Below, piece by piece: positions 24,363-35,233 of a stretch of DNA of 64,000 bases. Origin of the DNA: Syntrophus sp. PtaU1.Bin005 (lineage in GTDB: Bacteria > Desulfobacterota > Syntrophia > Syntrophales > Syntrophaceae); NCBI GenBank assembly GCA_002067745.1, contig MVRU01000002.1, positions 37,873 to 101,872 of the forward strand, read 5' to 3'. The notes beneath the pieces are model-generated. The model searched no databases. It saw only the letters and a list, made by a program, of their open reading frames with translations, and had not been told where the DNA came from. The translations under genes were made by a program, and so were the position numbers. Each line of letters begins with the position of its first letter. The first letter of the stretch is position 1.

Positions 24363-25625
24363 ATGGCGGCTGAATACGAACCTCAGGTTTTTTTGTTTTT
24401 GAGCCAGATCCTGAGGAAAAAAATGATTGATGTCAAGGGGCGGCCCCTGGGCCAGATCCTTGATGTGGTGGTCCCTCTTGGTGAACCTTATCCCTCCGTA
24501 AGCGGTGTCCTGGTGAAGCCGGACCACCGCGGGACGCCGGTGATCATGCCCTGGCGGAATCTTGTCGAAGTGAACGGATGCTTCGTGGTTGACACCCGGG
24601 AAGCGGACACCTCCTGGGAAGGGGGGACGGAGGCGGAGGAGATCTGGCTGAAGGAAAGCCTCCTGGATAAGCAGATTGTTGACACCAATGGCGCCAAGGT
24701 GCGGCGGGTCAATGATCTCCAGTTCCTCATGGCTCGGGGCGGCCTTTACCTGATCCATGTGGATGTGGGCTTCCGGGGCCTCATGCGGCGGGTCGGCCTG
24801 GAAAAGGTGACGGATTATCTCCTGAAGGGGCTTTTTGAATACGACCTGCCCGATCAGTTCATCTCCTGGCAGTTTGTCCAGCCGCTGTCTTCACCGGGCC
24901 TTCTGCGCCTGAACGTTGCAGAAAGCCGGTTAGCCCAGCTTCACCCGGCGGATATCGCCGACATTATCGAAGAGCTCGATATCCGCCAGCGCACGGCGGT
25001 TTTCCAGTCCCTGGATGTGGAAACCGCGGCGGAAACGCTGGAGGAAACGGATCCGAAGATCCAGGTCACCCTGATCGAGAATATGGACGTTGAACAGGCC
25101 AGCGATATTATCGAGGAAATGTCCCTGAGTGATGCGGCGGACCTGCTGGCGGATCTTCCCAGGGACAAGGCGGAAGACATTCTCGAGGCCATGGAGCAGG
25201 ACATTGCCGATGATGTCAAGGAGCTTCTTGCCCACCCTGAGGAAACGGCCGGGGGGCTCATGACGACGGCCTACCTGAGCTTCCTGCCGCAGACGACGGT
25301 TATGGAGGCCCTTCAGGTGGTCCACCGGGAGGCCGAAGATCTGGATTTTGTCTATTACCTGTATGTTGTCGATGAAGAGGAGCACCTCCTGGGGCTTTTG
25401 AGTCTCAGAGAGCTGCTGGTCGCCCTGCCGGAGACCTGCCTTTCAGACCTGATGTTCCGACGGGTCGTCACGGTCGAGCTTGATGAGGACAAAGATTCGA
25501 TTGCCAGCGATTTTGCCAAGTACGGCATCATGGCCATCCCGGTGGTGGATGATCAGATGAGGCTGCAGGGGGTCATCATGTTCAAGGATCTGCTCGAAGT
25601 GGTTGCACCAAGACTGGGGAAATAA
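24363..25625 (+). CDS. Soluble PRC-barrel + MgtE-N + CBS-pair protein (magnesium-sensing module)
   Basis: 420 residues from ATG 24363, seven bases after GGAGGG. Domains: PRC-barrel-like region (about 15-85, twice repeated pattern VKGRPLGQILDVV and TNGAKVRRVNDLQF), MgtE N-terminal superhelix (about 185-290, QLHPADIADIIEELD, repeated leucine-rich helices), and two CBS domains (about 300-415). The five-helix MgtE membrane domain is missing, and no other membrane segment is present. In MgtE these cytosolic domains bind Mg2+ and gate the channel. It is directly followed, 27 bases away, by an NRAMP-family transporter with Mg-type residues, so it probably regulates that transporter. Whole-length, not a truncation. 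Confidence 0.87.
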   Translation: MAAEYEPQVFLFLSQILRKKMIDVKGRPLGQILDVVVPLGEPYPSVSGVLVKPDHRGTPVIMPWRNLVEVNGCFVVDTREADTSWEGGTEAEEIWLKESLLDKQIVDTNGAKVRRVNDLQFLMARGGLYLIHVDVGFRGLMRRVGLEKVTDYLLKGLFEYDLPDQFISWQFVQPLSSPGLLRLNVAESRLAQLHPADIADIIEELDIRQRTAVFQSLDVETAAETLEETDPKIQVTLIENMDVEQASDIIEEMSLSDAADLLADLPRDKAEDILEAMEQDIADDVKELLAHPEETAGGLMTTAYLSFLPQTTVMEALQVVHREAEDLDFVYYLYVVDEEEHLLGLLSLRELLVALPETCLSDLMFRRVVTVELDEDKDSIASDFAKYGIMAIPVVDDQMRLQGVIMFKDLLEVVAPRLGK

Positions 25626-25652
25626 GGCGATGAAAGACGATGGTGGCCACCT

Positions 25653-26933
25653 ATGCCCGGTGACGGTTTTCTCGGATCAATCCGCGATCGATTCCACGCC
25701 ATTTCCTCGAAGAGATTCTGGAAGTCTCTCGGAGTTCTGCTTGCCTTTGTCGGGCCGGGGATCATCACCTCCAACGTGGACAACGATGCAGGCGGAATCA
25801 CGACCTACTCCCTGGCCGGAGCCCATTACGGCCTTTCCCTCCTGTGGCTTCTGATTCCCATAACGGTCGCCCTTGTCATCATTCAGGAGATGGGCGCCCG
25901 GATGGGCGTTGTTTCCGGAAAAGGGCTGTCCGACCTCATCCGCGAGCGATTCGGTGCCAGAATCACCTTCTATCTCATGATTGTCCTTTTTCTGACCAAC
26001 CTGGGCAATACGGTTGCCGAGTTTGCCGGTTTGGCGGCCAGCATGGAGATCTTCGGCTTGAGCAAATATCTGTCGGTGACCTTCGGTGCCGCTTTTGTCT
26101 GGTGGCTGGTGGTTAAGGGCAGCTACAAGTCCGTGGAAAAGGTTTTTCTCACCGCCTGCGTCTTCTACTTTTCGTACATCATTTCCGGCTTCACGGCAAA
26201 CCCTGACTGGGGAGAAATCGGGCGTGCGACCGTGACGCCTTCTCTGCGTTTCGACGCCGGATATCTGACCATGGCGGTGGGTATCGTGGGGACGACCATT
26301 GCGCCCTGGATGCAGTTCTATCTCCAGTCTTCCGTGGTCGACAAGGGGCTGCAGGTCGAGGACTACCCCTATACCCGCCTGGATGTGGTGGTCGGTTCCG
26401 TGATGGTCAACGTGGTGGCCTTCTTCATCATCATGCTCTGCGCCATCACGCTCTACCAGGCGGGGATCCGGGTCGAAACGGCCAAGGACGCGGCCCTGGC
26501 TTTGAAGCCGATGGCAGGAACTTACTGTTCCGGTCTGTTTGCCTTCGGCCTTTTGAACGCCTCGCTGTTTGCCGCCTCCATCCTGCCGTTGTCCACGGCC
26601 TACACGATCTGCGAAGCCTTTGGCTGGGAATCGAGCCTGAACCGCAAGTTTCTCGAAGCGCCGCAGTTCTACGGGCTCTATTCCATCATGATCATCCTGG
26701 GGGCGGGGATTATCCTGTTGCCGAATGTTCCGTTGATTCCCATCATGTACTATACCCAGGTGGTCAACGGGCTTCTGCTTCCCGTGATCCTGATCTTCAT
26801 CCTCCTGCTTGTCAACGACAGGAAAATCATGGGGGAGCACACCAACGGAACCGTCATGAATCTCATTTCCTGGCTGACCGTTGCCGTGCTGATTGTTCTG
26901 TCCCTGGCCACGGTGCTGGCTGCCGTCCTCTGA
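25653..26933 (+). CDS. NRAMP-family divalent metal transporter, probable Mg2+ type (NRMT-like)
   Basis: 426 residues with about 11 hydrophobic segments. TM1 has GPGIITSNVDNDAGG: aligned with the NRAMP signature DPGN the site reads D45-A-G-G48, losing the Asn. TM6 has TTIAPWMQ instead of MPHN, with Ala217 for the metal-binding Met. These two changes are what I recall for NRAMP-related magnesium transporters (NRMT, for example from Eggerthella lenta), as opposed to Mn2+/Fe2+ carriers. The upstream MgtE-N/CBS protein supports a magnesium role. Predicted inner-membrane importer. Start at 25653 is ATG with modest ribosome site; it converges on lepB with an 11-base gap. Confidence 0.88.
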   Translation: MPGDGFLGSIRDRFHAISSKRFWKSLGVLLAFVGPGIITSNVDNDAGGITTYSLAGAHYGLSLLWLLIPITVALVIIQEMGARMGVVSGKGLSDLIRERFGARITFYLMIVLFLTNLGNTVAEFAGLAASMEIFGLSKYLSVTFGAAFVWWLVVKGSYKSVEKVFLTACVFYFSYIISGFTANPDWGEIGRATVTPSLRFDAGYLTMAVGIVGTTIAPWMQFYLQSSVVDKGLQVEDYPYTRLDVVVGSVMVNVVAFFIIMLCAITLYQAGIRVETAKDAALALKPMAGTYCSGLFAFGLLNASLFAASILPLSTAYTICEAFGWESSLNRKFLEAPQFYGLYSIMIILGAGIILLPNVPLIPIMYYTQVVNGLLLPVILIFILLLVNDRKIMGEHTNGTVMNLISWLTVAVLIVLSLATVLAAVL

Positions 26934-26944
26934 AAGCGGCCTCC

Positions 26945-27556
26945 CTAATGGAGAAGATCACCCAGCCGATCCCAGCGCACGCCGCGATTTTCCCGGTCCC
27001 ATGACCAGTAGATGACGATGGCTTTTCCGAGAACGTCCTTCAGGTCTACGAATCCCCAGAAGCGGCTGTCATAGCTCTGATCCCGATTGTCACCCATCAC
27101 GAAGAGGGAGGAGGGGGGAACGGTCACGGGTCCGAAATTGTCCCGGGGCTGAAGAGACCCTGGAAGGATGAACGAATCGACATAAACCCCCTTGCCGTCC
27201 TTATAAAGCTTTCCGTTGAGGTAAATCTTCTTGTTGCGGATTTCCACCGTGTCACCGCTGACGGCAATCACCCGCTTGATGAAGTCTTTGCTCCGGTCTT
27301 CCGGATAAATGAAAACCACGACGTCCCCCCTCTGCGGTTCATTGATGGGGAAGATGGTGTTGCGGAAGTGGGGGACCTTGATCCCGTAGAGAAATTTGTT
27401 GACGAGGATATGATCGCCCACCAGAAGGGTCGGTTTCATCGATCCGGAGGGGATTTTATACGCCTGGATCACGAAGGTCCGGATGAAGAAGGCGATGATC
27501 AGGGCAATAACAATGGCCTCGGCGTATTCCCGAAATTTTGATTTCCTTTTTGCCAT
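26945..27556 (-). CDS. lepB: Signal peptidase I
   Basis: 203 residues. One N-terminal membrane helix (about 11-30), then the catalytic Ser in IPSGSMKPTLLVGD, the general base Lys in FIKRVIAVSGDTV, and the box E MGDNRDQSYDSR. It cleaves signal peptides of exported proteins at the periplasmic face. It lies just downstream of the DUF456 gene and the sec genes on the same strand, so membrane-export functions are grouped. AAGGA before the ATG. Confidence 0.95.
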   Translation of the reverse strand: MAKRKSKFREYAEAIVIALIIAFFIRTFVIQAYKIPSGSMKPTLLVGDHILVNKFLYGIKVPHFRNTIFPINEPQRGDVVVFIYPEDRSKDFIKRVIAVSGDTVEIRNKKIYLNGKLYKDGKGVYVDSFILPGSLQPRDNFGPVTVPPSSLFVMGDNRDQSYDSRFWGFVDLKDVLGKAIVIYWSWDRENRGVRWDRLGDLLH

Positions 27557-27576
27557 AGAGATATCCTTGGGTTTTC

Positions 27577-28089
27577 TAGGAGTAAATGCTCATCAGAGCC
27601 AGGACCATCATCGACAGGGCCAGCCCCCCCCTTTGTCAGAGTCCCTGCGGACCGTCCCAGAATCGAGCCTTTCGTCCTGCGCATGGAGGGCCTCAGCTGC
27701 ATCTGGTGCATCAGCTCCATGAGCAGAATCCCCAGGAACCCGCCGAGAAAGATTCCAGCCAGGGTTCCCAGACCGTAGAGATAACGGGTCAACAGGAGCG
27801 CCCCGGCCACGCTGCCGAGGACCGAAACGGCGATACCCTTTTTCGAGACGGAGAAGCGGGACGCGCCGGCGGCATAAAGAATCAGCTCCAGGCCCTCAGC
27901 CAGGAGAGCGATGGCAAGAAGGGAAACAAGCAATGCCTTTCCGATCGTGCAGAAGCCTGTAACCGAAGCGTAGACCAGGACGTCGATAAAGATGAGCACG
28001 GTCCCCGGCAGTCCGTAGATGTTGGCATACAGGCCGACAATCAGGACGGCGAAGAAAAGCGACCATCCGGCGGTTTCCAGAGGCGGCAA
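27577..28089 (-). CDS. DUF456 family membrane protein, frameshifted in a G8 tract
   Basis: The first 150 codons (start 28089) encode a DUF456-type protein with several membrane helices and two glycine-rich segments (GTLAGIFLGGFLGILLMEL). At the run of eight C (plus 27624-27631; eight G in the coding strand) the reading frame leaves the family: it continues as a non-hydrophobic tail overlapping lepB by 57 bases to 27499. Removing one base restores GLALSMMVLALMSIYS and a stop at 27577, giving the normal last membrane helix and a 20-base gap to lepB. Either a sequencing error, a real mutation, or slippage on the G run. Function of the family is unknown. Confidence 0.75.
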
Positions 28090-28091
28090 CC

Positions 28092-29003
28092 CTATTTCTT
28101 ACCTTTCATCCGGGAGGGCCGGATCCTTTCAAAGGCCAGCACGATGGGGCTGGCAATAAAAACAGTCGAGTAAACTCCGGCAAGACAGCCTACCAGCAGC
28201 GTGAAGGCAAAGTCGTGGATGACTGAACCGCCGAAGAAGAACAGGACCACCAGGACGATCAGCACCGTGAAGGAGGTCAGAATGGTTCGGCTCAGGGTCT
28301 GATTCACGCTGAGATTGATCACGTCCATAAGGGGCATCTTCATGTTTTTCCGAGTATTTTCACGGATCCGGTCAAAAATGACGATGGTGTCGTTGATGGA
28401 ATAACCGATGATCGTGAGCATGGCTGCGACGATGTTCAGATCGAACTCCTTGTTCAACAGGGAAAGGGTTCCGATCGTAACCAGGACATCGTGAATGAGG
28501 GCGATGATCCCGCCCAGGGCATAACGGAATTCGAAGCGAAAGCCCACATAAACGAGAATGCCGATCCATGAGAAGATGATGGCCAGCAGGGCCTTCCGCG
28601 TCAGATCCCGGCCGACTTTCGGCCCCACGGATTCCAGCCTGCGAATCTCCGTGGCACCCTGGCCGTAGGCTCCCTGGAGGGCGTTTTCAACCTGGCCGGA
28701 GAGCCCCTTGAGATCCACATTCGTAACCGGGATTCTCACCACCATTTCATGCGGTCCGAACTCCTGGATGATGCTGTTTTCCAGGCCGATGGATTTGAAG
28801 ACCTGCCGGAGCTTTTCGACAGAGGTCTCTCCGCTGAACCGGATCTGGATCAAGGTCCCTCCCGCAAAATCGATTCCGAAATTCAGGCCTCCATGCCAGA
28901 AGATGGAACCGATTCCGATCAGGATATAGACCAGGGAGGCTATGGCGGCCATTTTCATCATGGCGACGAAATTAAAATGGGTTTCCGATTTAATGATTTC
29001 CAT
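28092..29003 (-). CDS. secF: Protein translocase subunit SecF
   Basis: 303 residues. N-terminal membrane helix followed by GIDFAGGTLIQIRF (the SecF P1-like start) and about five C-terminal helices with the conserved SINDTIVIFDRIREN. With SecD it uses the proton gradient to pull exported proteins through SecYEG. secD lies 38 bases upstream; order yajC-secD-secF is standard. The following DUF456 gene starts 2 bases after the stop. Confidence 0.96.
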   Translation of the reverse strand: MEIIKSETHFNFVAMMKMAAIASLVYILIGIGSIFWHGGLNFGIDFAGGTLIQIRFSGETSVEKLRQVFKSIGLENSIIQEFGPHEMVVRIPVTNVDLKGLSGQVENALQGAYGQGATEIRRLESVGPKVGRDLTRKALLAIIFSWIGILVYVGFRFEFRYALGGIIALIHDVLVTIGTLSLLNKEFDLNIVAAMLTIIGYSINDTIVIFDRIRENTRKNMKMPLMDVINLSVNQTLSRTILTSFTVLIVLVVLFFFGGSVIHDFAFTLLVGCLAGVYSTVFIASPIVLAFERIRPSRMKGKK

Positions 29004-29041
29004 GAAGATCTCCTCGAAGGTTCAAATGCCCGTTGCCGGTT

Positions 29042-30643
29042 TTATATGCTGATGGACGAAATCTTGCGGTTCCATATGAAGTAGTCAAAGATGATTCTCG
29101 TGACAACGATCGCGGTGAACATGCTGACGATGATCCCGATGGTCAGGGTAACGGCGAACCCCTTGATCGGGCCCGTTCCGAAGCCGAAGAGGAAGAGGGC
29201 GGCCACCAGCGTGGTGACGTTGGAGTCCAGAATCGTCAGGAAAGCCTTGTTGTAACCGGCGTCAATGGCGGCGCGGGGCGTTTTCCCCGTCCGGAGTTCT
29301 TCCCGGGTCCTTTCGAAAATCAGCACGTTGGCATCCACCGCCATTCCGATGGTGAGAACGATGCCGGCGATGCCTGGAAGGGTCAAGGTTGCCTTGAAGG
29401 CGGCCATGGCGCCCATGAGGAGAATGAGATTGAGGACCAGTGCGATATCCGCCACGATGCCGGACAGCCTGTAGTAGAAAATCATGAAGGCGATGACAAG
29501 AATGCCGGCGATGACGCTCGACCAGATCCCCATATCAATGGAGTCCTTTCCGAGGGATGGCCCCACGGTCCTCTCCTCCAGGATCTTGACCGGAGCGGGC
29601 AGCGCACCGGCGCGAAGCACGATGGCAAGGTCGCGGGCCTCATCCATGGTGAAGGAGCCGGTAATCTGCGCCTGCCCCCCGGAAATCTTTTCCTGGATCA
29701 CTGGAGCGGAATGGACGATGCCATCGAGGACGATGGCCAGGCGCTTTTTGACATTTTCGCCCGTGATCCGCTCGAAATCGGCAGCCCCGCGTGCATTGAA
29801 CTTCAAGGCGACATGAGGTTCGCCGAAACGGTCGCTGATCTTAACCTGGGCGTTTTCCAGCGCGTCGCCGGTCAGCATGGCCTTGCCCTTCAGCAGATAG
29901 GGAACTTCCACACTCTTTCCGGACATGGGGTCGATCTTCCGCTCGTAGGCAATGATGTCGCCCTCGGGTACACTGCCTCTGAGGGCTTCCTCGAGGCTGT
30001 GCTCCTCGTCGACAAGCTTGAATTCCAGAAGAGCCGTTTTGCCGATCAGGCTCTTGGCCCGGGCGGGATCTTTGATCCCCGGGAGCTGGATGAGGATGCG
30101 GTCCTTTCCCTGGGGGACGATTTCCGGCTCCGTAATGCCGAACTGGTCGACCCTGTTTCGGATGGTTTCCAGGCTCTGCTCGATCGCCAGTTTGCGGATT
30201 TCTTCCTTCCGCTTCTCATTCATGCCCAGGGACACCCGTTCGACTCCCTCCACGGTTTCCGCAGATAGGATTTCCAGATCCGGATAGGATTCCCGGAGAC
30301 TTTTTTCAAAGGCCATCCGCGAGGCGCTGTCCGGCAGTTCAACCGAGAGGGTCTGATTGGCGGTCCGCTCCAGACGGCGGAAGCGGATTCGTTTGTCCAT
30401 CAGCGCCTCCTTGAGATCGACGGACGTTCGTTCCAGGGTTGCTTCAATGGCCTTGTCTGCCTCCACCTCGAGGACAAGATGCATCCCGCCCTGCAGGTCG
30501 AGCCCCAGGTGAATCTTGTCCTTGGGGAGCTTCTTTTCCCAGAATTCCGGGAGCTCCGACGTCATGGTGGGAACCAGATAGAAGACCGCAACCAGGATGA
30601 CGACAAGGGCAAAAATACTTCGAACTTTCAGACTTCCGAACAT
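29042..30643 (-). CDS. secD: Protein translocase subunit SecD
   Basis: 533 residues, usual length. Helix 1, then the hallmark GLDLQGGMHLVLEV (about 45), a large periplasmic P1 domain with QLPGIKDPARAK, and helices 2-6 at the C-terminus including MAVDANVLIFERTREELR. It partners SecF and YajC in the accessory translocase. Located between yajC and secF in one minus-strand operon that starts with queA or further upstream. Confidence 0.97.
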   Translation of the reverse strand: MFGSLKVRSIFALVVILVAVFYLVPTMTSELPEFWEKKLPKDKIHLGLDLQGGMHLVLEVEADKAIEATLERTSVDLKEALMDKRIRFRRLERTANQTLSVELPDSASRMAFEKSLRESYPDLEILSAETVEGVERVSLGMNEKRKEEIRKLAIEQSLETIRNRVDQFGITEPEIVPQGKDRILIQLPGIKDPARAKSLIGKTALLEFKLVDEEHSLEEALRGSVPEGDIIAYERKIDPMSGKSVEVPYLLKGKAMLTGDALENAQVKISDRFGEPHVALKFNARGAADFERITGENVKKRLAIVLDGIVHSAPVIQEKISGGQAQITGSFTMDEARDLAIVLRAGALPAPVKILEERTVGPSLGKDSIDMGIWSSVIAGILVIAFMIFYYRLSGIVADIALVLNLILLMGAMAAFKATLTLPGIAGIVLTIGMAVDANVLIFERTREELRTGKTPRAAIDAGYNKAFLTILDSNVTTLVAALFLFGFGTGPIKGFAVTLTIGIIVSMFTAIVVTRIIFDYFIWNRKISSISI

Positions 30644-30660
30644 AGGATTCCCCTTTTCGA

Positions 30661-30996
30661 CTATTCCTTTCCGGCCTTATCCCCCGATTTTTCAAGGACG
30701 GCCGCAATAAAGCTTCTCGAAACCTTGATGCGGACCTTGTCGGCCACTTCAAGGGTTATGACGTCGCCGGTCATGGCGGCAATTTTTCCGTGAATGCCCC
30801 CCGAGGTCACCACGACGTCGCCGTGGTTCAGGTTGGCCAGCATTTCCTTGAGCTCCTTCTGCTTCTTCTGCTGCGGTCGGATCAGCAGGAAATAAAAAAT
30901 GCCGAATATGACGGCCATCATGATCAGGAAAGAGACATCTCCACCTGCCGGCCCCCCTCCTCCCAGGTTTCCCATGGCATGAGCTAAGTCTGTCAA
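30661..30996 (-). CDS. yajC: Preprotein translocase accessory subunit YajC
   Basis: 111 residues. One membrane helix (about 20-40, ending FLLIRPQQKKQKE, the YajC signature) followed by a cytosolic domain with HGDVVVTSGGIHGKI. It binds SecDF. The extra N-terminal stretch (MTDLAHAMGNLGGGGPAGGD) is glycine-rich, as in many deltaproteobacterial homologues. 60 bases separate it from tgt, and 17 from secD. Confidence 0.94.
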   Translation of the reverse strand: MTDLAHAMGNLGGGGPAGGDVSFLIMMAVIFGIFYFLLIRPQQKKQKELKEMLANLNHGDVVVTSGGIHGKIAAMTGDVITLEVADKVRIKVSRSFIAAVLEKSGDKAGKE

Positions 30997-31056
30997 TTCT
31001 TTGTCCTCCTTTAAGTTGTTTCCGTTATGAAATCTTTGCGGGTCAGGATTCCAGGC

Positions 31057-33305
<2,249 letters not shown>

Positions 33306-33428
33306 CTCGTGACGGCCCCTGTCCTTGCTCCTGATGTGCAGGGGCGGCTTCCCTCCCGTTTTCGGGCTCCGCCGCCGATGCTGCGGTCCTGATAATCCAA
33401 ATTCACAGGGAAAGTCAATGATCTTGTT

Positions 33429-33614
33429 TCAGCTTCTTCCAAAGTAAACCAGAAGAACGCCGAAGAGCATGGCAATCAGCCCTAGGAACTGCAGGGTCGA
33501 GTCCGGAAGGGTGATAAGTCTGGACAGGTAGGCTTTGAGCTTTCCGGGAAAGGCGACATAAGGGAGGCCTTCGACAATGAAGACCATTCCCAGGACACAG
33601 AGAAAGAATTTCAT
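33429..33614 (-). CDS. DUF2065 small membrane protein
   Basis: 61 residues with two membrane helices (1-20 and 41-58) flanking a short basic loop (FPGKLKAYLSRLITLPDS). The pattern, with LGMVFIVEGLPYVAFP near the start and LGLIAMLFGVLLVYF at the end, matches DUF2065 (YjeT-like) proteins of unknown function. It follows mazG by 7 bases and is probably cotranscribed. A short but well-supported family member. Confidence 0.8.
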   Translation of the reverse strand: MKFFLCVLGMVFIVEGLPYVAFPGKLKAYLSRLITLPDSTLQFLGLIAMLFGVLLVYFGRS

Positions 33615-33621
33615 AAGGGGC

Positions 33622-34422
33622 CTATTCCTCTAATTCAAACTTGGCTTTGTTCCACAAATGGTCCATCTCTTCCAGGGTGGCCTCCTCGGGGGATTTCCCC
33701 TGCTTTTTCAGTTGTTCCTCAATATAGCCAAATCGCGTTCGAAATTTGAGGATCGTCTTCGATAGGCTCTGCTCGGCATCTATGGAAAAAAAGCGGCAGA
33801 GATTCACCAGCGAAAAGAGGACGTCTCCCGTTTCCTCCTCGATGTTCCTGTGGTCCCCTGCGATAATCGCCGCTTTCAGTTCTGAGAATTCCTCCTCAAT
33901 TTTGGCGAGCACCTCCTCGGCGTTCGGCCAATCGAATCCGCACTTCGAGGCCAGTGCGGACACCTTCTGGGCGCGCATCAGAGCGGGCAGAGAGCGGGGG
34001 ACTTTATCCAGGAGGCTCGCATGCTTCTCGTACTTTTTCTCGGTATTCCTTTTGATCTCTTCCCAGTTGGCCCGGATATCGGCGACGCTGTTCACCTCCC
34101 GGTTCCCGAACACGTGTGGATGGCGGCGGATCATCTTGGCGCCGATGTCATCCAGGACCTCGCCGATTCCGAATTCGCCGGCCTCTTCAGCGAGCTGCGC
34201 CAGGAAAAGGATCTGAAAGAGCAGGTCCCCCAGCTCTTCCTTCAATTCCTCCGGCGAACCGCCAGCGACGGCATCGAGCACTTCGTAGGATTCGTCCAGG
34301 AGATACCGGCCGATATCCTCTTTCTTCTGCTGCCGGTCCCAGAGGCATCCCCCGGGGGAGCGGAGGCGGCGAAGAATCTCGACCAGGTTCGTAAAGCGGC
34401 GCTCCAGATGCGGATCGTTCAC
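33622..34422 (-). CDS. mazG: Nucleoside triphosphate pyrophosphohydrolase MazG
   Basis: 266 residues, the full two-domain MazG length. Two MazG repeats are seen: metal-binding ESYEVLDAV and EELGDLLFQILF in the first, and FSELKAAI with EETGDVLFSLVNL in the second; CLWDRQQKKEDIGRYLLDE is the conserved start. It hydrolyses NTPs to NMP and pyrophosphate and may lower ppGpp or clear damaged nucleotides. The start overlaps the GNAT gene stop by four bases. Confidence 0.95.
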   Translation of the reverse strand: MNDPHLERRFTNLVEILRRLRSPGGCLWDRQQKKEDIGRYLLDESYEVLDAVAGGSPEELKEELGDLLFQILFLAQLAEEAGEFGIGEVLDDIGAKMIRRHPHVFGNREVNSVADIRANWEEIKRNTEKKYEKHASLLDKVPRSLPALMRAQKVSALASKCGFDWPNAEEVLAKIEEEFSELKAAIIAGDHRNIEEETGDVLFSLVNLCRFFSIDAEQSLSKTILKFRTRFGYIEEQLKKQGKSPEEATLEEMDHLWNKAKFELEE

Positions 34423-34880
34423 ATGGACCTCCCTCGTATGTCCAGTTCCAGGTTGATCATGTCCCCCCGCTGAAAGCCCAGCTTGTCAAAGAACTCGAGC
34501 AGGTTTCCGGATCGCCAGCTCACCAGGGTATAGATCTTTTCCACGCCGACTTTTTTCATGTTTCCGATCATTTCGAAAAGAAGAAGCCGACCGATTCCCT
34601 GGTGATGATAAGCCGGGTCTACACCGAGCGTGTCGATCCAGCCTACCGTATCAGGGATTCCAAATTCCCATCCGCTGGCATTGCCCAGGACAAACCCCAC
34701 GACCCGGCCTCCGTTGTCCGCAACCAGTGAAGCCAGGGGGGATGCCTGCTCTGACAGCTCGACCTTCAGCTGCCAGTACTCCGGTCTGCTCTGGCCCAGC
34801 AGCTTCCGGTCAATTTCGATGATGGCCTTCAAATCCTTTTCCTCCAACTCCCGGATGACCACTTCCCCAACCTCAGCCAT
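34419..34880 (-). CDS. GNAT-family N-acetyltransferase (RimI-like)
   Basis: 153 residues. GNAT fold: N-terminal VIRELEEKDLKAIIEID, a central IDTLGVDPAYHHQGIGRLLLFEMI containing the acetyl-CoA loop (Q-G-I-G-R), and a C-terminal EFFDKLGFQRGDM. It could acetylate an N-terminal amine or a lysine; the target is unknown. First gene of an operon with mazG and DUF2065. In a window that also holds a sirtuin and an HDAC-type deacetylase, lysine acylation control is conceivable but unproved. Confidence 0.85.
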   Translation of the reverse strand: MAEVGEVVIRELEEKDLKAIIEIDRKLLGQSRPEYWQLKVELSEQASPLASLVADNGGRVVGFVLGNASGWEFGIPDTVGWIDTLGVDPAYHHQGIGRLLLFEMIGNMKKVGVEKIYTLVSWRSGNLLEFFDKLGFQRGDMINLELDIRGRSM

Positions 34881-35233
34881 TTCAAACCATCTCCTTTAAA
34901 AATTCATTCATTATGGAGGGACAAGCCAGCGCTTTTCCGGCAATCTATTATAAGGCACGAACGCAGTCAAGGCTTTCGAGAGCATCCACTGGATGGGGAT
35001 TTTCTGATGAACGGGAGGTCCGACGGCCGGCCATCCCTTCAGATAGATGGCGCGAAAGGGAGAAAAGGGAATGAATCTTGAAATTCCATTTTCCCGGTCC
35101 AGGAAGCATCGGCGGCGCCCGGGGGGGCGTCCCTTCCGCTGATCCGGTGCGGGCCGGGGACGATCAGGGGCGGAACGCGTATCTTCAGGAAGCGTCAACA
35201 GGTGTTTACAGGTTCCTCCGGAGAGATGTTTTC
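34881..35233. other. Intergenic region between divergent GNAT and hybrid-kinase genes
   Basis: 353 bases. The frame of the hybrid kinase is open back to 35078, but those codons lack a ribosome site and family features. It should hold the two divergent promoters; I could not identify convincing boxes. Confidence 0.4.

Noticed and set aside
25677..26840. 387-codon minus-strand ORF opposite the NRAMP-family gene
   Set aside because: His/Gln/Gly-rich nonsense-like product, typical of the complement of a membrane protein gene.
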